This document shows positions 9,160 through 16,696 of a stretch of 64,000 nt of DNA, in pieces. Where the stretch lies: the NCBI GenBank assembly GCA_964493965.1, contig CAZBQQ010000007.1, positions 8,285 through 72,284 on the forward strand, read 5' to 3'. The first letter of the stretch is position 1; each line of letters opens with the position of its first letter. This DNA is from DASWZN01 sp964493965. GTDB lineage: Bacteria > Acidobacteriota > Terriglobia > Bryobacterales > Bryobacteraceae. Made by a program: the position numbers and the translations under genes. The notes under the pieces are model-generated. The model was not told where the DNA came from. It ran no database searches and saw only the letters and a list, made by a program, of their open reading frames with translations.

Positions 9160-9950
9160 CGCCCCGGCGAACCTTCGGCTTTGCGGATTCGGATATGCCA
9201 GTGGATGGCGAACAGAGGATCCAGCGGCCGGGCCAGGGCGTCCGCGGCGGCCGCCAGCGGAGCGGCGAAGCGCGGGACCAGGCTTCTCAGGTTTACGCCG
9301 CCGGATAGCAGATACCCCAGCCACGGCAAATAGGCCATCCGCTCCATGCGGAGCTGCGGGAACTCGCTGCTGAATCGTTCCCGATCCCGGCAAAAGACAA
9401 TCCACGTGAGCGCCTGGTTGGAATCCAGCATGGTGTTGCCTTCGGGAAACGACCATTCCCGAGCGCCGGCTTCGTAGGGCTCGGGATGGATTCGGGAGAA
9501 GAAGAAGCGGGCGAAGGGGGTATGCGTGCAATCCACCATCGAGATCACGCCGCCGGGCAGAAGAACGCGCACCGCCTCGCGAAGGAACAGCCGGACATCC
9601 GGAATGTGGTGAAACACGTGGGTCAGCATCAGAGCGCGCACGCTGGCGTCCGGAAACGGCAGGCGCCGCCCGTCAATCACCATGTCGGCCACCCCGGGCT
9701 CAACGTCCGAGCTGACGATCTCGGGGCGAAGGGTCTTCAGATAGCTCGAGCCGCTACCCAGTTCGACCATGACTCCGGAGCGGGCCGATTCCGGAACGCT
9801 GTCCGCATCATCGAGTAACTCGCCGTACCAACGGTCGTAACAACGCTTGACGGCGGGTTTGACTCCGATCATGGCGCGCTGCGCGGCGAACCAGTCCGGC
9901 GTTCCGATGCGCACGCCGCGAAGCAGAGGATGTGTCAGAAAGCCGCTCAT
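9156..9950 (-). CDS. Class I SAM-dependent methyltransferase
   Basis: 264 aa from ATG 9950, which is preceded by a GGGGA ribosome site; a longer frame reaching 10139 lacks one. Motif I is ELGSGSS (residues about 63-69). An acidic residue follows (SSDVEPGVADMV), and the later motif LTHVFHHIPD is typical of Methyltransf_11 family enzymes. The C-terminal third is less conserved and carries a hydrophobic patch near YLPWLGYLLSGG that could contact a lipid substrate. First gene of the four-gene overlapping operon. Substrate unknown. Confidence 0.85.
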   Translation of the reverse strand: MSGFLTHPLLRGVRIGTPDWFAAQRAMIGVKPAVKRCYDRWYGELLDDADSVPESARSGVMVELGSGSSYLKTLRPEIVSSDVEPGVADMVIDGRRLPFPDASVRALMLTHVFHHIPDVRLFLREAVRVLLPGGVISMVDCTHTPFARFFFSRIHPEPYEAGAREWSFPEGNTMLDSNQALTWIVFCRDRERFSSEFPQLRMERMAYLPWLGYLLSGGVNLRSLVPRFAAPLAAAADALARPLDPLFAIHWHIRIRKAEGSPGR

Positions 9951-10264
9951 TTCCCCAACGGAAGACCGGCACCGTGTCAGCGAGCTTCCGGCCCTCGAAC
10001 ACGCAAAGGCACCTCCGCTATGCGGCGAAGTTCGCAAACACAGGAGATTTCTCGCGGGCACTTGCCGCAGGCGAGGCACTACCCGGCCCGCCCACTCAGG
10101 AAGTGTACCAGATTGTGTGCTGCAGCTCACAAGATCCACCGCGGGCCGGCTCCCGAGAAAGCGCCGCAGCCAGCGGTGCGAGAACGAATTCGAACGAACC
10201 GGAAGCCGTGCGGGCTCGCGCTTCCGCGGTGCGAAAACGGGCTATTCCCCAGCAGAATTCGCGA

Positions 10265-10293
10265 TCTTGGCGGCTTGGGCGCCATGCTATAAT
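10265..10293 (+). promoter_or_regulatory. Putative sigma-70 promoter for the lipoprotein gene
   Basis: TATAAT at 10288-10293 with TTGGCG at 10267-10272, spacing 15, about 60 bases before the start at 10353. It lies at the end of the 402-base gap (9951-10352) between divergent genes; I see nothing else identifiable in that gap. The -10 match is perfect, the -35 weak and the spacing short. Confidence 0.4.
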
Positions 10294-10352
10294 TTTGCCT
10301 CGGGCAGGATTGACCTATTGAGCCCTTGGCCCGTTATCGAAAGAGAGAGAAG

Positions 10353-10868
10353 ATGACATCACGACACCTACTAACGCGGATCCTGTGCGGGGCGGCTCTG
10401 GCATTGTTCCTCTGTTCCTGCGGGCGCGACCTTCCTCCTGAAATCGGCTCCATGACTCCCTCGAACGGCCGTGGCCGGACGCAGACGTTCCGGTTCGAGG
10501 CTTCGTACCCGGGAGGTGCAGGCGATATCAGCGCTCTGGGCTTCTACTTCGGCGAATCGATCGCCGACAGCGTGCATGCCTGCTGGATCACCATCAACGG
10601 CGGCGTGAACAACGTTGCCGTTCGCACCAACGACGACAAAAACTGGCAACCCGGCATCCCCATTGGTTCCTCGGGCACTGTCTCGAACGACAAGTGCAGC
10701 GTGGCCGCGAACCAGGTGAAGGTCGAGCGCAGTGGCAACCAGATCGTAGCGACCGTCCCCGTGGTCTTCACCGACGTTCTCAAAGGCGACGTGAAAGTCT
10801 CCGTAATCGCCGTCGGCCCCACGAAACATAGCGGCTGGCAGGATCGGGGAATCTGGACCGTGGAATAA
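10353..10868 (+). CDS. Predicted lipoprotein, function unknown
   Basis: 171 aa from ATG 10353, preceded by GAGAGAGAAG; a TTG at 10326 is less likely because it would put charged residues before the signal peptide. Residues 1-23 are a type II signal peptide with lipobox LCSC (Cys23). The mature part looks like a beta-sandwich (alternating hydrophobic residues, FRFEASYPGGAG, VATVPVVF) and resembles small Ig-like surface proteins of Acidobacteriota. No catalytic motif is visible. It has its own promoter candidate and is divergent from the methyltransferase operon. Confidence 0.7.
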   Translation: MTSRHLLTRILCGAALALFLCSCGRDLPPEIGSMTPSNGRGRTQTFRFEASYPGGAGDISALGFYFGESIADSVHACWITINGGVNNVAVRTNDDKNWQPGIPIGSSGTVSNDKCSVAANQVKVERSGNQIVATVPVVFTDVLKGDVKVSVIAVGPTKHSGWQDRGIWTVE

Positions 10869-11092
10869 GGGCTGTTGGAGCCCGGCGCGGCTGCGGCCGT
10901 CCGGCGCTCCAGCCCGCCATCGACCCAGACAAAGAACACGGACTTTCGTACCCAGACCGCACCCGGTCGCTTCGTTGGCGCCGGCCCATCCGTGGCCAGC
11001 TGCCTCGCACAACTTCCAGGCTTGAACGACAACGCCCTGGTGTATTCTGAATAGAACCTCTGGCCGCCCCTGCTGCAAGCCGGAGCGTAATC

Positions 11093-12398
11093 ATGGATAC
11101 CGTCTACGAAGACAACCTCCGCCTCAGCCAGTTGGAGTATCGCCAGCAGCACATTTATCTGCGGTCGCAGCCGCGCTGCCTGAGCCTGGTGTTCGGCAAT
11201 GCCTGCAACATCTACTGCCCGCACTGCTGCCAGCCCAAGAACGGCGATAACCTTCTCCGCCCGGCCGAAANNNNNNNNNNNNNNNNNNNNNNNNNNNNNN
11301 NNNNNNNNNNNNNNNNNNNNNNNNNNNNNNNNNNNNNNNNNNNNNNNNNNNNNNNNNNNNNNNNNNNNNNCGTCGCAGGGCCTGGATGCTTCCTTTCTCC
11401 GCGAGGAGACCGAGGGGCTCTACCCCGATAGCGATGACCTGGCTGAGGCGCCAAGTGCCGCACTCCCCCCGGACGGCGATGGACAGGCGGCGGGGGCGCC
11501 CGGTTCTGCCGGACCCACGGCAGAGCCCGCCGCCGCAGGGCTCTGCCCCAACCCGTGGACCACGCTGTTCGTGTCGGAGAACGGCGATGTCCGCGTGTGC
11601 TTCATCGCCGACACGATCGGAAATCTCTTCGAGACCCCGCTAAGCCGTATGTGGAACAGCCAGCCGGCCATGGCCCAGCGTAGCGACATGATCGCCGGAA
11701 GGTATCTGGAGTCGGGTTGCTCGGAGGCGCGATGTTCCTGGAGAGAGGGAAAGAAGGCGCCGGCCCCGCGTCCGGACGGGCTGGCGGAGTTGCGCGTGGA
11801 AATGATGGACCTCGCTGATCGGGTAGCCCAGGCAGAACCGCTGGTCCCGACCGGCGAGGCGCCGTCCGCCATCGCGGCGGTCCGCCGGATGGTGGCCTCC
11901 CGCGATCAACGCATCAAAGAGCTGGAAGTGATGTTCGCACAACTCTGCGACAACACCTCGGCGATGCACGAGGAGGCCCGGCAGCACATCGTTCACCTGC
12001 AGGCCAAAACCGAGGCGGCACTCGCCGAGTTGGAGAAGAATACCGAGATCCACGAGAGCACCCAACGGCACATCGCTCACCTGGAGGCCCAGACCGAGGC
12101 GGCACTCGCCGCGCTGGAGAAGAACACCGCGATCCGCGAGGAGGCCCAGCAGCACATCGCTCACCTGGAGGCCAAAGCCGAGGCGGCACTCGCCGCGCTG
12201 GAGAAGAATACCGCGGTCCGCGAGGAGGCCCAGCGGCACATCGCTCATCTGGAGGCCAAAGCCGAGGCGGCGCTCACCGAGTTCCGCAAGAAGGAGCAGG
12301 AGTTCACGCACTACCGGGAGCTACCGCTGATCAAGGTGGCGGACGCATTGTCCAGATTCCTCAGCAGGGTGCGCCACCCGGACCACACTCGAATCTGA
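11093..12398 (+). CDS. Radical SAM protein with SPASM-like region and C-terminal coiled coil (interrupted by assembly gap)
   Basis: ATG 11093 follows a GGAG ribosome site. The first 59 codons include CNIYCPHC, the CxxxCxxC [4Fe-4S] site of radical SAM enzymes. N bases 11271-11370 hide an unknown length: the parts before and after lie in different frames, which only means the gap size is arbitrary. The 3' part has CPNPWTTLFVSENGDVRVCF and later Cys residues resembling a SPASM auxiliary cluster region. A long coiled coil follows with near-perfect 28-residue repeats. The last 38 bases overlap the convergent OsmC gene. Substrate unknown. Confidence 0.75.
11271..11370. other. Assembly gap (100 N) inside the radical SAM gene
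   Basis: Run of exactly 100 N. The flanks share no sequence, so this is a true gap of unknown length; it removes the central TIM-barrel part of the radical SAM enzyme. Exactly 100 N is a common scaffolder placeholder. Confidence 0.97.
11967..12302 (+). repeat. Four in-frame 84-base repeats encoding 28-residue coiled-coil units
   Basis: Units begin at 11967, 12051, 12135 and 12219. Each encodes four heptads built on the pattern HI-HLEAK-EAALA-LEKN. Units two to four are nearly identical at DNA level, which points to recent tandem duplication or gene conversion. The unit length of four exact heptads keeps the coiled-coil register. Confidence 0.85.
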
Positions 12399-12756
12399 TC
12401 CTCTTCGATAACGTGCGGCGGACCGGGCAGGCAGCGGCGGCCTGCAAGAGTTTGTCACGTTGCTCGGGCGTCAGCTCACCGTCCAGTCCGACCTCATACC
12501 GGAATACAACTTCGTCCGGATGGGTCCGATCGAGGCTCACCTTGGTCGTTACACTACCGAGAGGAATTGCATGGTTATCTGCAAACATCCGCACAGCCAT
12601 GTTCACGCAACTTGCCAGCGCCGCCTCCAGCAAATCGTGTGGGCGGAAGCCCGAATGCCCCCCGCCTTTATCAACCGTTGCGTCGCAGGTTCCGCGGTGT
12701 TCGCCGTCGGAAAAGCGGGTCTGGTATCGGGCCGGCTCGCTCGTGGCGCAGATCAT
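12361..12756 (-). CDS. OsmC family protein
   Basis: 131 aa. ATG 12756 overlaps the stop of the upstream membrane protein gene (ATGA). The GFRPHDLLEAALASC segment with Cys50 and the AACPVRRTLS segment with Cys110 are the two redox cysteines of the OsmC/YhfA group, which reduces organic hydroperoxides or acts on small thiol-reactive compounds. The length is typical. Its 3' end overlaps the convergent radical SAM gene by 38 bases. Likely cytoplasmic, and translationally coupled to the membrane protein upstream. Confidence 0.88.
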   Translation of the reverse strand: MICATSEPARYQTRFSDGEHRGTCDATVDKGGGHSGFRPHDLLEAALASCVNMAVRMFADNHAIPLGSVTTKVSLDRTHPDEVVFRYEVGLDGELTPEQRDKLLQAAAACPVRRTLSKRIRFECGPGGAPC

Positions 12757-14210
12757 TTCGCCTCCGCACCGCGCGTCCGGCGCTTCAACCTGGCGTCCAG
12801 ACCGAGCACCAGCACGCACACGGCCGCGAAAAGGGTCACGTCCCAAATCGCGTTGAAGAAGAACAGGTGCCGCGTGACTTCGACCGAATCCGTCATGCCG
12901 CTCAGGCCGAACTCGAGCACCTCCATGATGCCCAGCGCGACTCCGCCGGCCGGATGCGCCCACGCCACGATCCCGACCGCGATGACAAACACCAGCGGGT
13001 ATAACCAGGGGCAGCTGCCAAGAATCGACGCCTTCGCCGCGCTCCACGCCGCGAAGGCTTTACTTTCGGTGAACGGCGGGTAGCCCGCCGAGGGGTCGTA
13101 GTTGCCGACGTCGCCCAACCCGTCTCTTATCGGCCGCTGCAGCGCCGCTTCCTGCAGGGCGACGCCTGCCACATAGAACGCGCGGGCCGGATGAAGGATG
13201 TAGAAGCCTGCCAGGGTCGCGAACGATGTCCTGGACAGGAACTCCTGGGCCCAGTAATTCTTGCGCAGGATCGGAGCTTCGGGCCCGTACGCGTTCATGC
13301 CCATGTAGTCCAGGTAGCTGTCGTCCAGCCCCAGGCTGGCCAGTTCGGCCGAGGGGTTCTCCGCCGTTGGCAGCAGCCTGGCGAAGATGATACTGAACAG
13401 GCACGGGTTGGCGTAGCCCCGCGGAGTGCCCCTGATCAGCGCATACGCCGCGCCACCCGCAATGAACGACACCGCCAATGCGCTCGCCAGAAGCGCGCGC
13501 CGCGGCCACATCGCGCGCCGCTTCCAAAGGACGAATACGATCAGCGGAATGGCGAGAAGCGCGTGCTGGGACTTGGCCCACAGCATCAGCACGGAGAACA
13601 GCACGGCCGCCCATGCGTCGGCGGGCCCGTGCTCGCCCGGCCGCACCGCGCGCACCAGAAACACCAGCGCGAGCATCAGAAAAACGAACGCCGCTGCGTC
13701 CATGTAGAACGAGTTGTAGTAAGTCGAGTACATGGCGTCGCAGAAGAACAGGATCGCCAGAGCCAGCAGGACGGCCTGAAGGACCGGCCTCACGGCCCCG
13801 GTCAGCGGCGCAAAGAATGCGAATGCCAGCAGAAACAAAGCTGCGTGGACCGCTCCGAGGCAGCGGAGGTCGAACCCACCAACGCGGCTGACCAGCCGGT
13901 TCAACGGCAGGGCCAGGTCAACCAACGCCGTCTCGGCGGAGTGGAAACCGCTCTTCCAGTGGCTCTCAGGCGCGAACACATAATGCAGGTGGATATAGGG
14001 GGACCCTTTAGGCATTGACGGATCGTACGGAACGCGCAGGGAGAACTTCAGGCTGATCTTGCCGAAGTCGCCGTTGTCGGCAAGACCGATAGACGGCGGC
14101 ACCAACACCTGGAAGACCACGATCCCTACCGCAATTGCCAGCCCGATCCAACCGACGATCCTGGTTGCCACGAAGCTCCTTCTCTGTCTTCTCACGACGA
14201 TCTCGTCCAT
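12753..14210 (-). CDS. Polytopic membrane protein, possibly GT-C-like glycan transferase (tandem paralogue 1)
   Basis: 485 aa from ATG 14210, about ten membrane helices. After the first helix comes SIGLADNGDFGKI, an acidic periplasmic loop of the type seen in GT-C transferases; the C-terminal half has LASLGLDDSYLDY, GNYDPSAG and MTDSVEVTRHLFFFNAIWD. The same blocks recur in the neighbour at 14255-15694, so the two arose by duplication. I tentatively compare them with WsfD-like hexose transferases but cannot confirm it. A long in-frame upstream extension reads through the paralogue in a wrong frame and is discarded. Confidence 0.75.
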   Translation of the reverse strand: MDEIVVRRQRRSFVATRIVGWIGLAIAVGIVVFQVLVPPSIGLADNGDFGKISLKFSLRVPYDPSMPKGSPYIHLHYVFAPESHWKSGFHSAETALVDLALPLNRLVSRVGGFDLRCLGAVHAALFLLAFAFFAPLTGAVRPVLQAVLLALAILFFCDAMYSTYYNSFYMDAAAFVFLMLALVFLVRAVRPGEHGPADAWAAVLFSVLMLWAKSQHALLAIPLIVFVLWKRRAMWPRRALLASALAVSFIAGGAAYALIRGTPRGYANPCLFSIIFARLLPTAENPSAELASLGLDDSYLDYMGMNAYGPEAPILRKNYWAQEFLSRTSFATLAGFYILHPARAFYVAGVALQEAALQRPIRDGLGDVGNYDPSAGYPPFTESKAFAAWSAAKASILGSCPWLYPLVFVIAVGIVAWAHPAGGVALGIMEVLEFGLSGMTDSVEVTRHLFFFNAIWDVTLFAAVCVLVLGLDARLKRRTRGAEAK

Positions 14211-14220
14211 GTCACAGCTT

Positions 14221-14247
14221 ACCGAGCCGCGACCGCCAGGGAGCGGT
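14221..14247. repeat. 27-base dispersed repeat, copy 1
   Basis: The 27 bases here, beginning ACCGAGCCGCGACC, recur exactly and inverted at 44452-44478. It lies in the 44-base space between the two paralogous membrane protein genes. Confidence 0.7.
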
Positions 14248-14254
14248 TGGGGCG

Positions 14255-15694
14255 TCACGGCATGGCCTGGTTGGGACACGCAACTGTCTCGGCCGCATCG
14301 AGACGCACCGAATCGCGTTCCTTCCTCTGCCGCAGGCGCCGGTTGAACGCCAGAACCAGGGTCGAGACCGCGGCGAGAAGGGACAGGTCCCAGATCGTGT
14401 TGAACAGGAAGAGATGACGCGTCACCTCGCTTGCATCCGTCATCGCCCCGAGCGCGAACTCGATCAATCCCATGAGGCCGAGCGCCACTCCCCCGGCCGG
14501 AAACTTCCATGCAACCACAGCGGCCGAGATCGCGAACAGGAGAGGATACGCCCACAGATCCCCGCTGAGCAGCTTCCGTCGGGCCGTGCTCCAAAGCGAA
14601 AATGCGTTGCTCTGGGCATGGGGTGGACGGCCCGCCGACTCGTCGTAGTTGCCGATCCCCGGCGGACGGCCCAGCGCCGCCTCGCCCAGCGCCAGCTTCG
14701 CCACGTGCCACGCGCGGCTCGGATGCGTCACGTAGAACTCCGACAGGCGGAGAAAAGAGGTCCGGGCCAGAAACGAGCGTGACCAGCGCGGATCCCGCAT
14801 GGGCGACCGATCCATGTAGGCATCCATGTCCTTATAGCGCAGGTACGAGTCATCGAGGCCCAGGCTCGCCAGCTCGGCCGAAGGATTCTGCGCCGCCGGC
14901 AGCAGTCCCTCGAAGATCATGTTGAACAGGCACGGGCCAGTGTAGCCCGGGGGACTGCCCTCGGCCAGCCCGAACGCTCCGCCGCCCACCACCAGCAGGG
15001 CCGCCAGCGCGCCTCCGAGCAGCGGCCGCCGGGGCCACAGCGCCTCCCGCTCCCAGACCAGAAACAGGGCCAGGGGAACGGCCAGCAGCGCGTGCTGCGA
15101 CTTGGCGGTCACGAGCAGCAGGCAAAAGACGAGGGCGAGAACGGTGTCTGCCGGCCGCCTCCGCACCACCGCCCGCAGCAGGGCCGCGATCGCGAGCATC
15201 AGGAACACGAACGCGCCCGCGTCCAGGTAGAAGGAGTTGTAGCAGGCCGAGAATGTCACATCGCAGAGAACGAACAGGGCCAAGGCGGGGAGCGCGATCC
15301 GGACCACCGCACGCTCCGGGCCTAGCAGACCGATCCAGAGCGCAAAGGCAAGGAGGAACAACCCCGCGTGAACCACTCCCAGCGTGCGAAGGTCGAACAA
15401 GCCGCGCCGGGAAACGACGCGATTCAGCCACAAAGCTGCCTGGATCGGCAACTCTTCCGAGGAATGAAACCCGGTGTCCTTGTGGCTGTCCGGCCGGAGA
15501 TTGTATTGGAGATGGATGTAGCGGAACGCGGACACTTCCAAGTCATCCACCGGAGGGTACAGGCCAAACTCCCGGGTGATCTTGGCGAAGTCGCCATTAT
15601 CGGCCAGACCGATGGCCGGCGGCACCAAGATCTGGAAGGCGAGAATCGCCGCTGCTACCGCGAGCGCACTCCAGCCGATTCTGCCATATGACAT
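14255..15694 (-). CDS. Polytopic membrane protein, possibly GT-C-like glycan transferase (tandem paralogue 2)
   Basis: 479 aa from ATG 15694 (a GTG at 15709 adds five residues). It has the same architecture and motifs as the downstream paralogue: IGLADNGDFAKI after helix 1, HLQYNLRPDSH and GFHSSE in the first loop, LASLGLDDSYLRY, GNYDESAG and MTDASEVTRHLFLFNTIWD. About ten membrane helices. The conserved acidic and His residues in loops suggest an enzyme rather than a transporter. The two genes are 44 bases apart and probably co-transcribed with osmC. Confidence 0.75.
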   Translation of the reverse strand: MSYGRIGWSALAVAAAILAFQILVPPAIGLADNGDFAKITREFGLYPPVDDLEVSAFRYIHLQYNLRPDSHKDTGFHSSEELPIQAALWLNRVVSRRGLFDLRTLGVVHAGLFLLAFALWIGLLGPERAVVRIALPALALFVLCDVTFSACYNSFYLDAGAFVFLMLAIAALLRAVVRRRPADTVLALVFCLLLVTAKSQHALLAVPLALFLVWEREALWPRRPLLGGALAALLVVGGGAFGLAEGSPPGYTGPCLFNMIFEGLLPAAQNPSAELASLGLDDSYLRYKDMDAYMDRSPMRDPRWSRSFLARTSFLRLSEFYVTHPSRAWHVAKLALGEAALGRPPGIGNYDESAGRPPHAQSNAFSLWSTARRKLLSGDLWAYPLLFAISAAVVAWKFPAGGVALGLMGLIEFALGAMTDASEVTRHLFLFNTIWDLSLLAAVSTLVLAFNRRLRQRKERDSVRLDAAETVACPNQAMP

Positions 15695-15876
15695 AGGCGA
15701 GCGGATCACAGGCCAATCGAGCGTTGGGCCACCAACCTCGAATTATAACTGGTGGTTGTCCCCGTGGCGCAGGCACTCTTGCCGGCACTCTTGCCTGCCG
15801 CCTCGACACTCCTGTCGAGGCTCGCTTCCGGGTTGAGATCTGTCTCGACGCCGCGGTCCGGCCCAGCGCCCCGCCC

Positions 15877-16038
15877 CTATGGCGCGAAGTACCCGTTGAT
15901 GTCCAGAATCACGTGCGTTCGGTTGGTCACATACACGCTGATCGCCCCGCTCGTCCCGGCCGGCACGATCGCCGCGTTGGCCACCACCGCCCCGTCCCAC
16001 GAATTCAAGGTCGACACGCCCGGCTGCGATGCGCCCGT
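15877..16038 (-). pseudogene. Remnant of a secreted protein C-terminus ending in INGYFAP
   Basis: On the - strand the frame ending in TAG at 15877-15879 reads VVANAAIVPAGTSGAISVYV, then HVILDINGYFAP and stop. This closing segment is common on large extracellular proteins of Acidobacteriota and other soil bacteria. A TAG at 16039-16041 cuts the frame only 53 codons upstream and there is no start, so it is a fragment. The rest of the 465-base gap (15695-16159) holds tandem short palindromes at about 15770-15825 (GGCACTCTTGCCGG and CCTCGACACTCCTGTCGAGG) and nothing else I recognise. Confidence 0.6.
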
Positions 16039-16159
16039 CTACACCTGGAGGCCATCAAATTCTGCGGAGTTGACCTGGGTTAATTCCGACTTGGGAACAG
16101 CTGACGGCTCTTTCCGCTGACAGCTCTTTCCAGACCCCCTCCACCCTAAACCCGCTAGA

Positions 16160-16672
16160 ATGGACTTTATGCAGGTTGCACAAGCTGGGCAGCACAAGCT
16201 GATCGTGCTCGAACTCGATCCGGAGATCCTCACCAACATCGCCAAGCAGGCCGGGTTCGACTCCAAGCTCGAGGACGGAAAGCGAACGGTCTCGCTCGAG
16301 TTGACGATCGTGGACCGCCAGTCGCCCCTGCTCCTGTTCGACGCCGCCGACCCCGGCAACCTGGGCTGGTTCTCTCGGTGCCAGTTCTATGTGGACGGCC
16401 AGACCGGCCAAGTGCTCCAGACCCCCATGATCCTGGCCAACAACCGGGACCGCGCCGGCCGCCCGCTGCCCGATTCCATCCTGGTGCAGTTCACCAAGGA
16501 GCTGCCGGTCACCTTCCGCCTCCCCGGCAAGAATCCGGTCACCGAGCAGACGGTCTACGCGGTGTTCCTGAGCTTCCTCAACGCCCTGATCCAGACCGGC
16601 GTCGGCGTCTGCGGCGGCCCCGTCATCAAGCCGCTGGCCGGGCGCACCGAGGCCCCTGGGCCGAAGAACTAA
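16160..16672 (+). CDS. Hypothetical protein, 170 aa
   Basis: ATG 16160 or 16169. No signal peptide. The product looks like a mixed alpha/beta soluble protein with PLLLFDAADPGNLGWFSRC and a C-terminal helix (AVFLSFLNALIQTGVGVCGG). I do not recognise a family. It is convergent with the large DUF3857 gene (24 bases between stops) and preceded by TAGAAT at 16156, which resembles a -10 box and would favour the ATG at 16169 with almost no leader. Composition matches its neighbours, so it is probably a real gene. Confidence 0.6.
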   Translation: MDFMQVAQAGQHKLIVLELDPEILTNIAKQAGFDSKLEDGKRTVSLELTIVDRQSPLLLFDAADPGNLGWFSRCQFYVDGQTGQVLQTPMILANNRDRAGRPLPDSILVQFTKELPVTFRLPGKNPVTEQTVYAVFLSFLNALIQTGVGVCGGPVIKPLAGRTEAPGPKN

Positions 16673-16696
16673 GCCGCCCCCGGGCCGCGGAACGGA

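Noticed and set aside
11271..11370. Frameshift between the two halves of the radical SAM gene
   Set aside because: The frame difference only reflects a placeholder of 100 N; it is no evidence of mutation.
14211..14711. N-terminal extension of the membrane protein gene ending at 12753
   Set aside because: It would overlap the coding part of the paralogue in another frame, and paralogue alignment fixes the start at ATG 14210.
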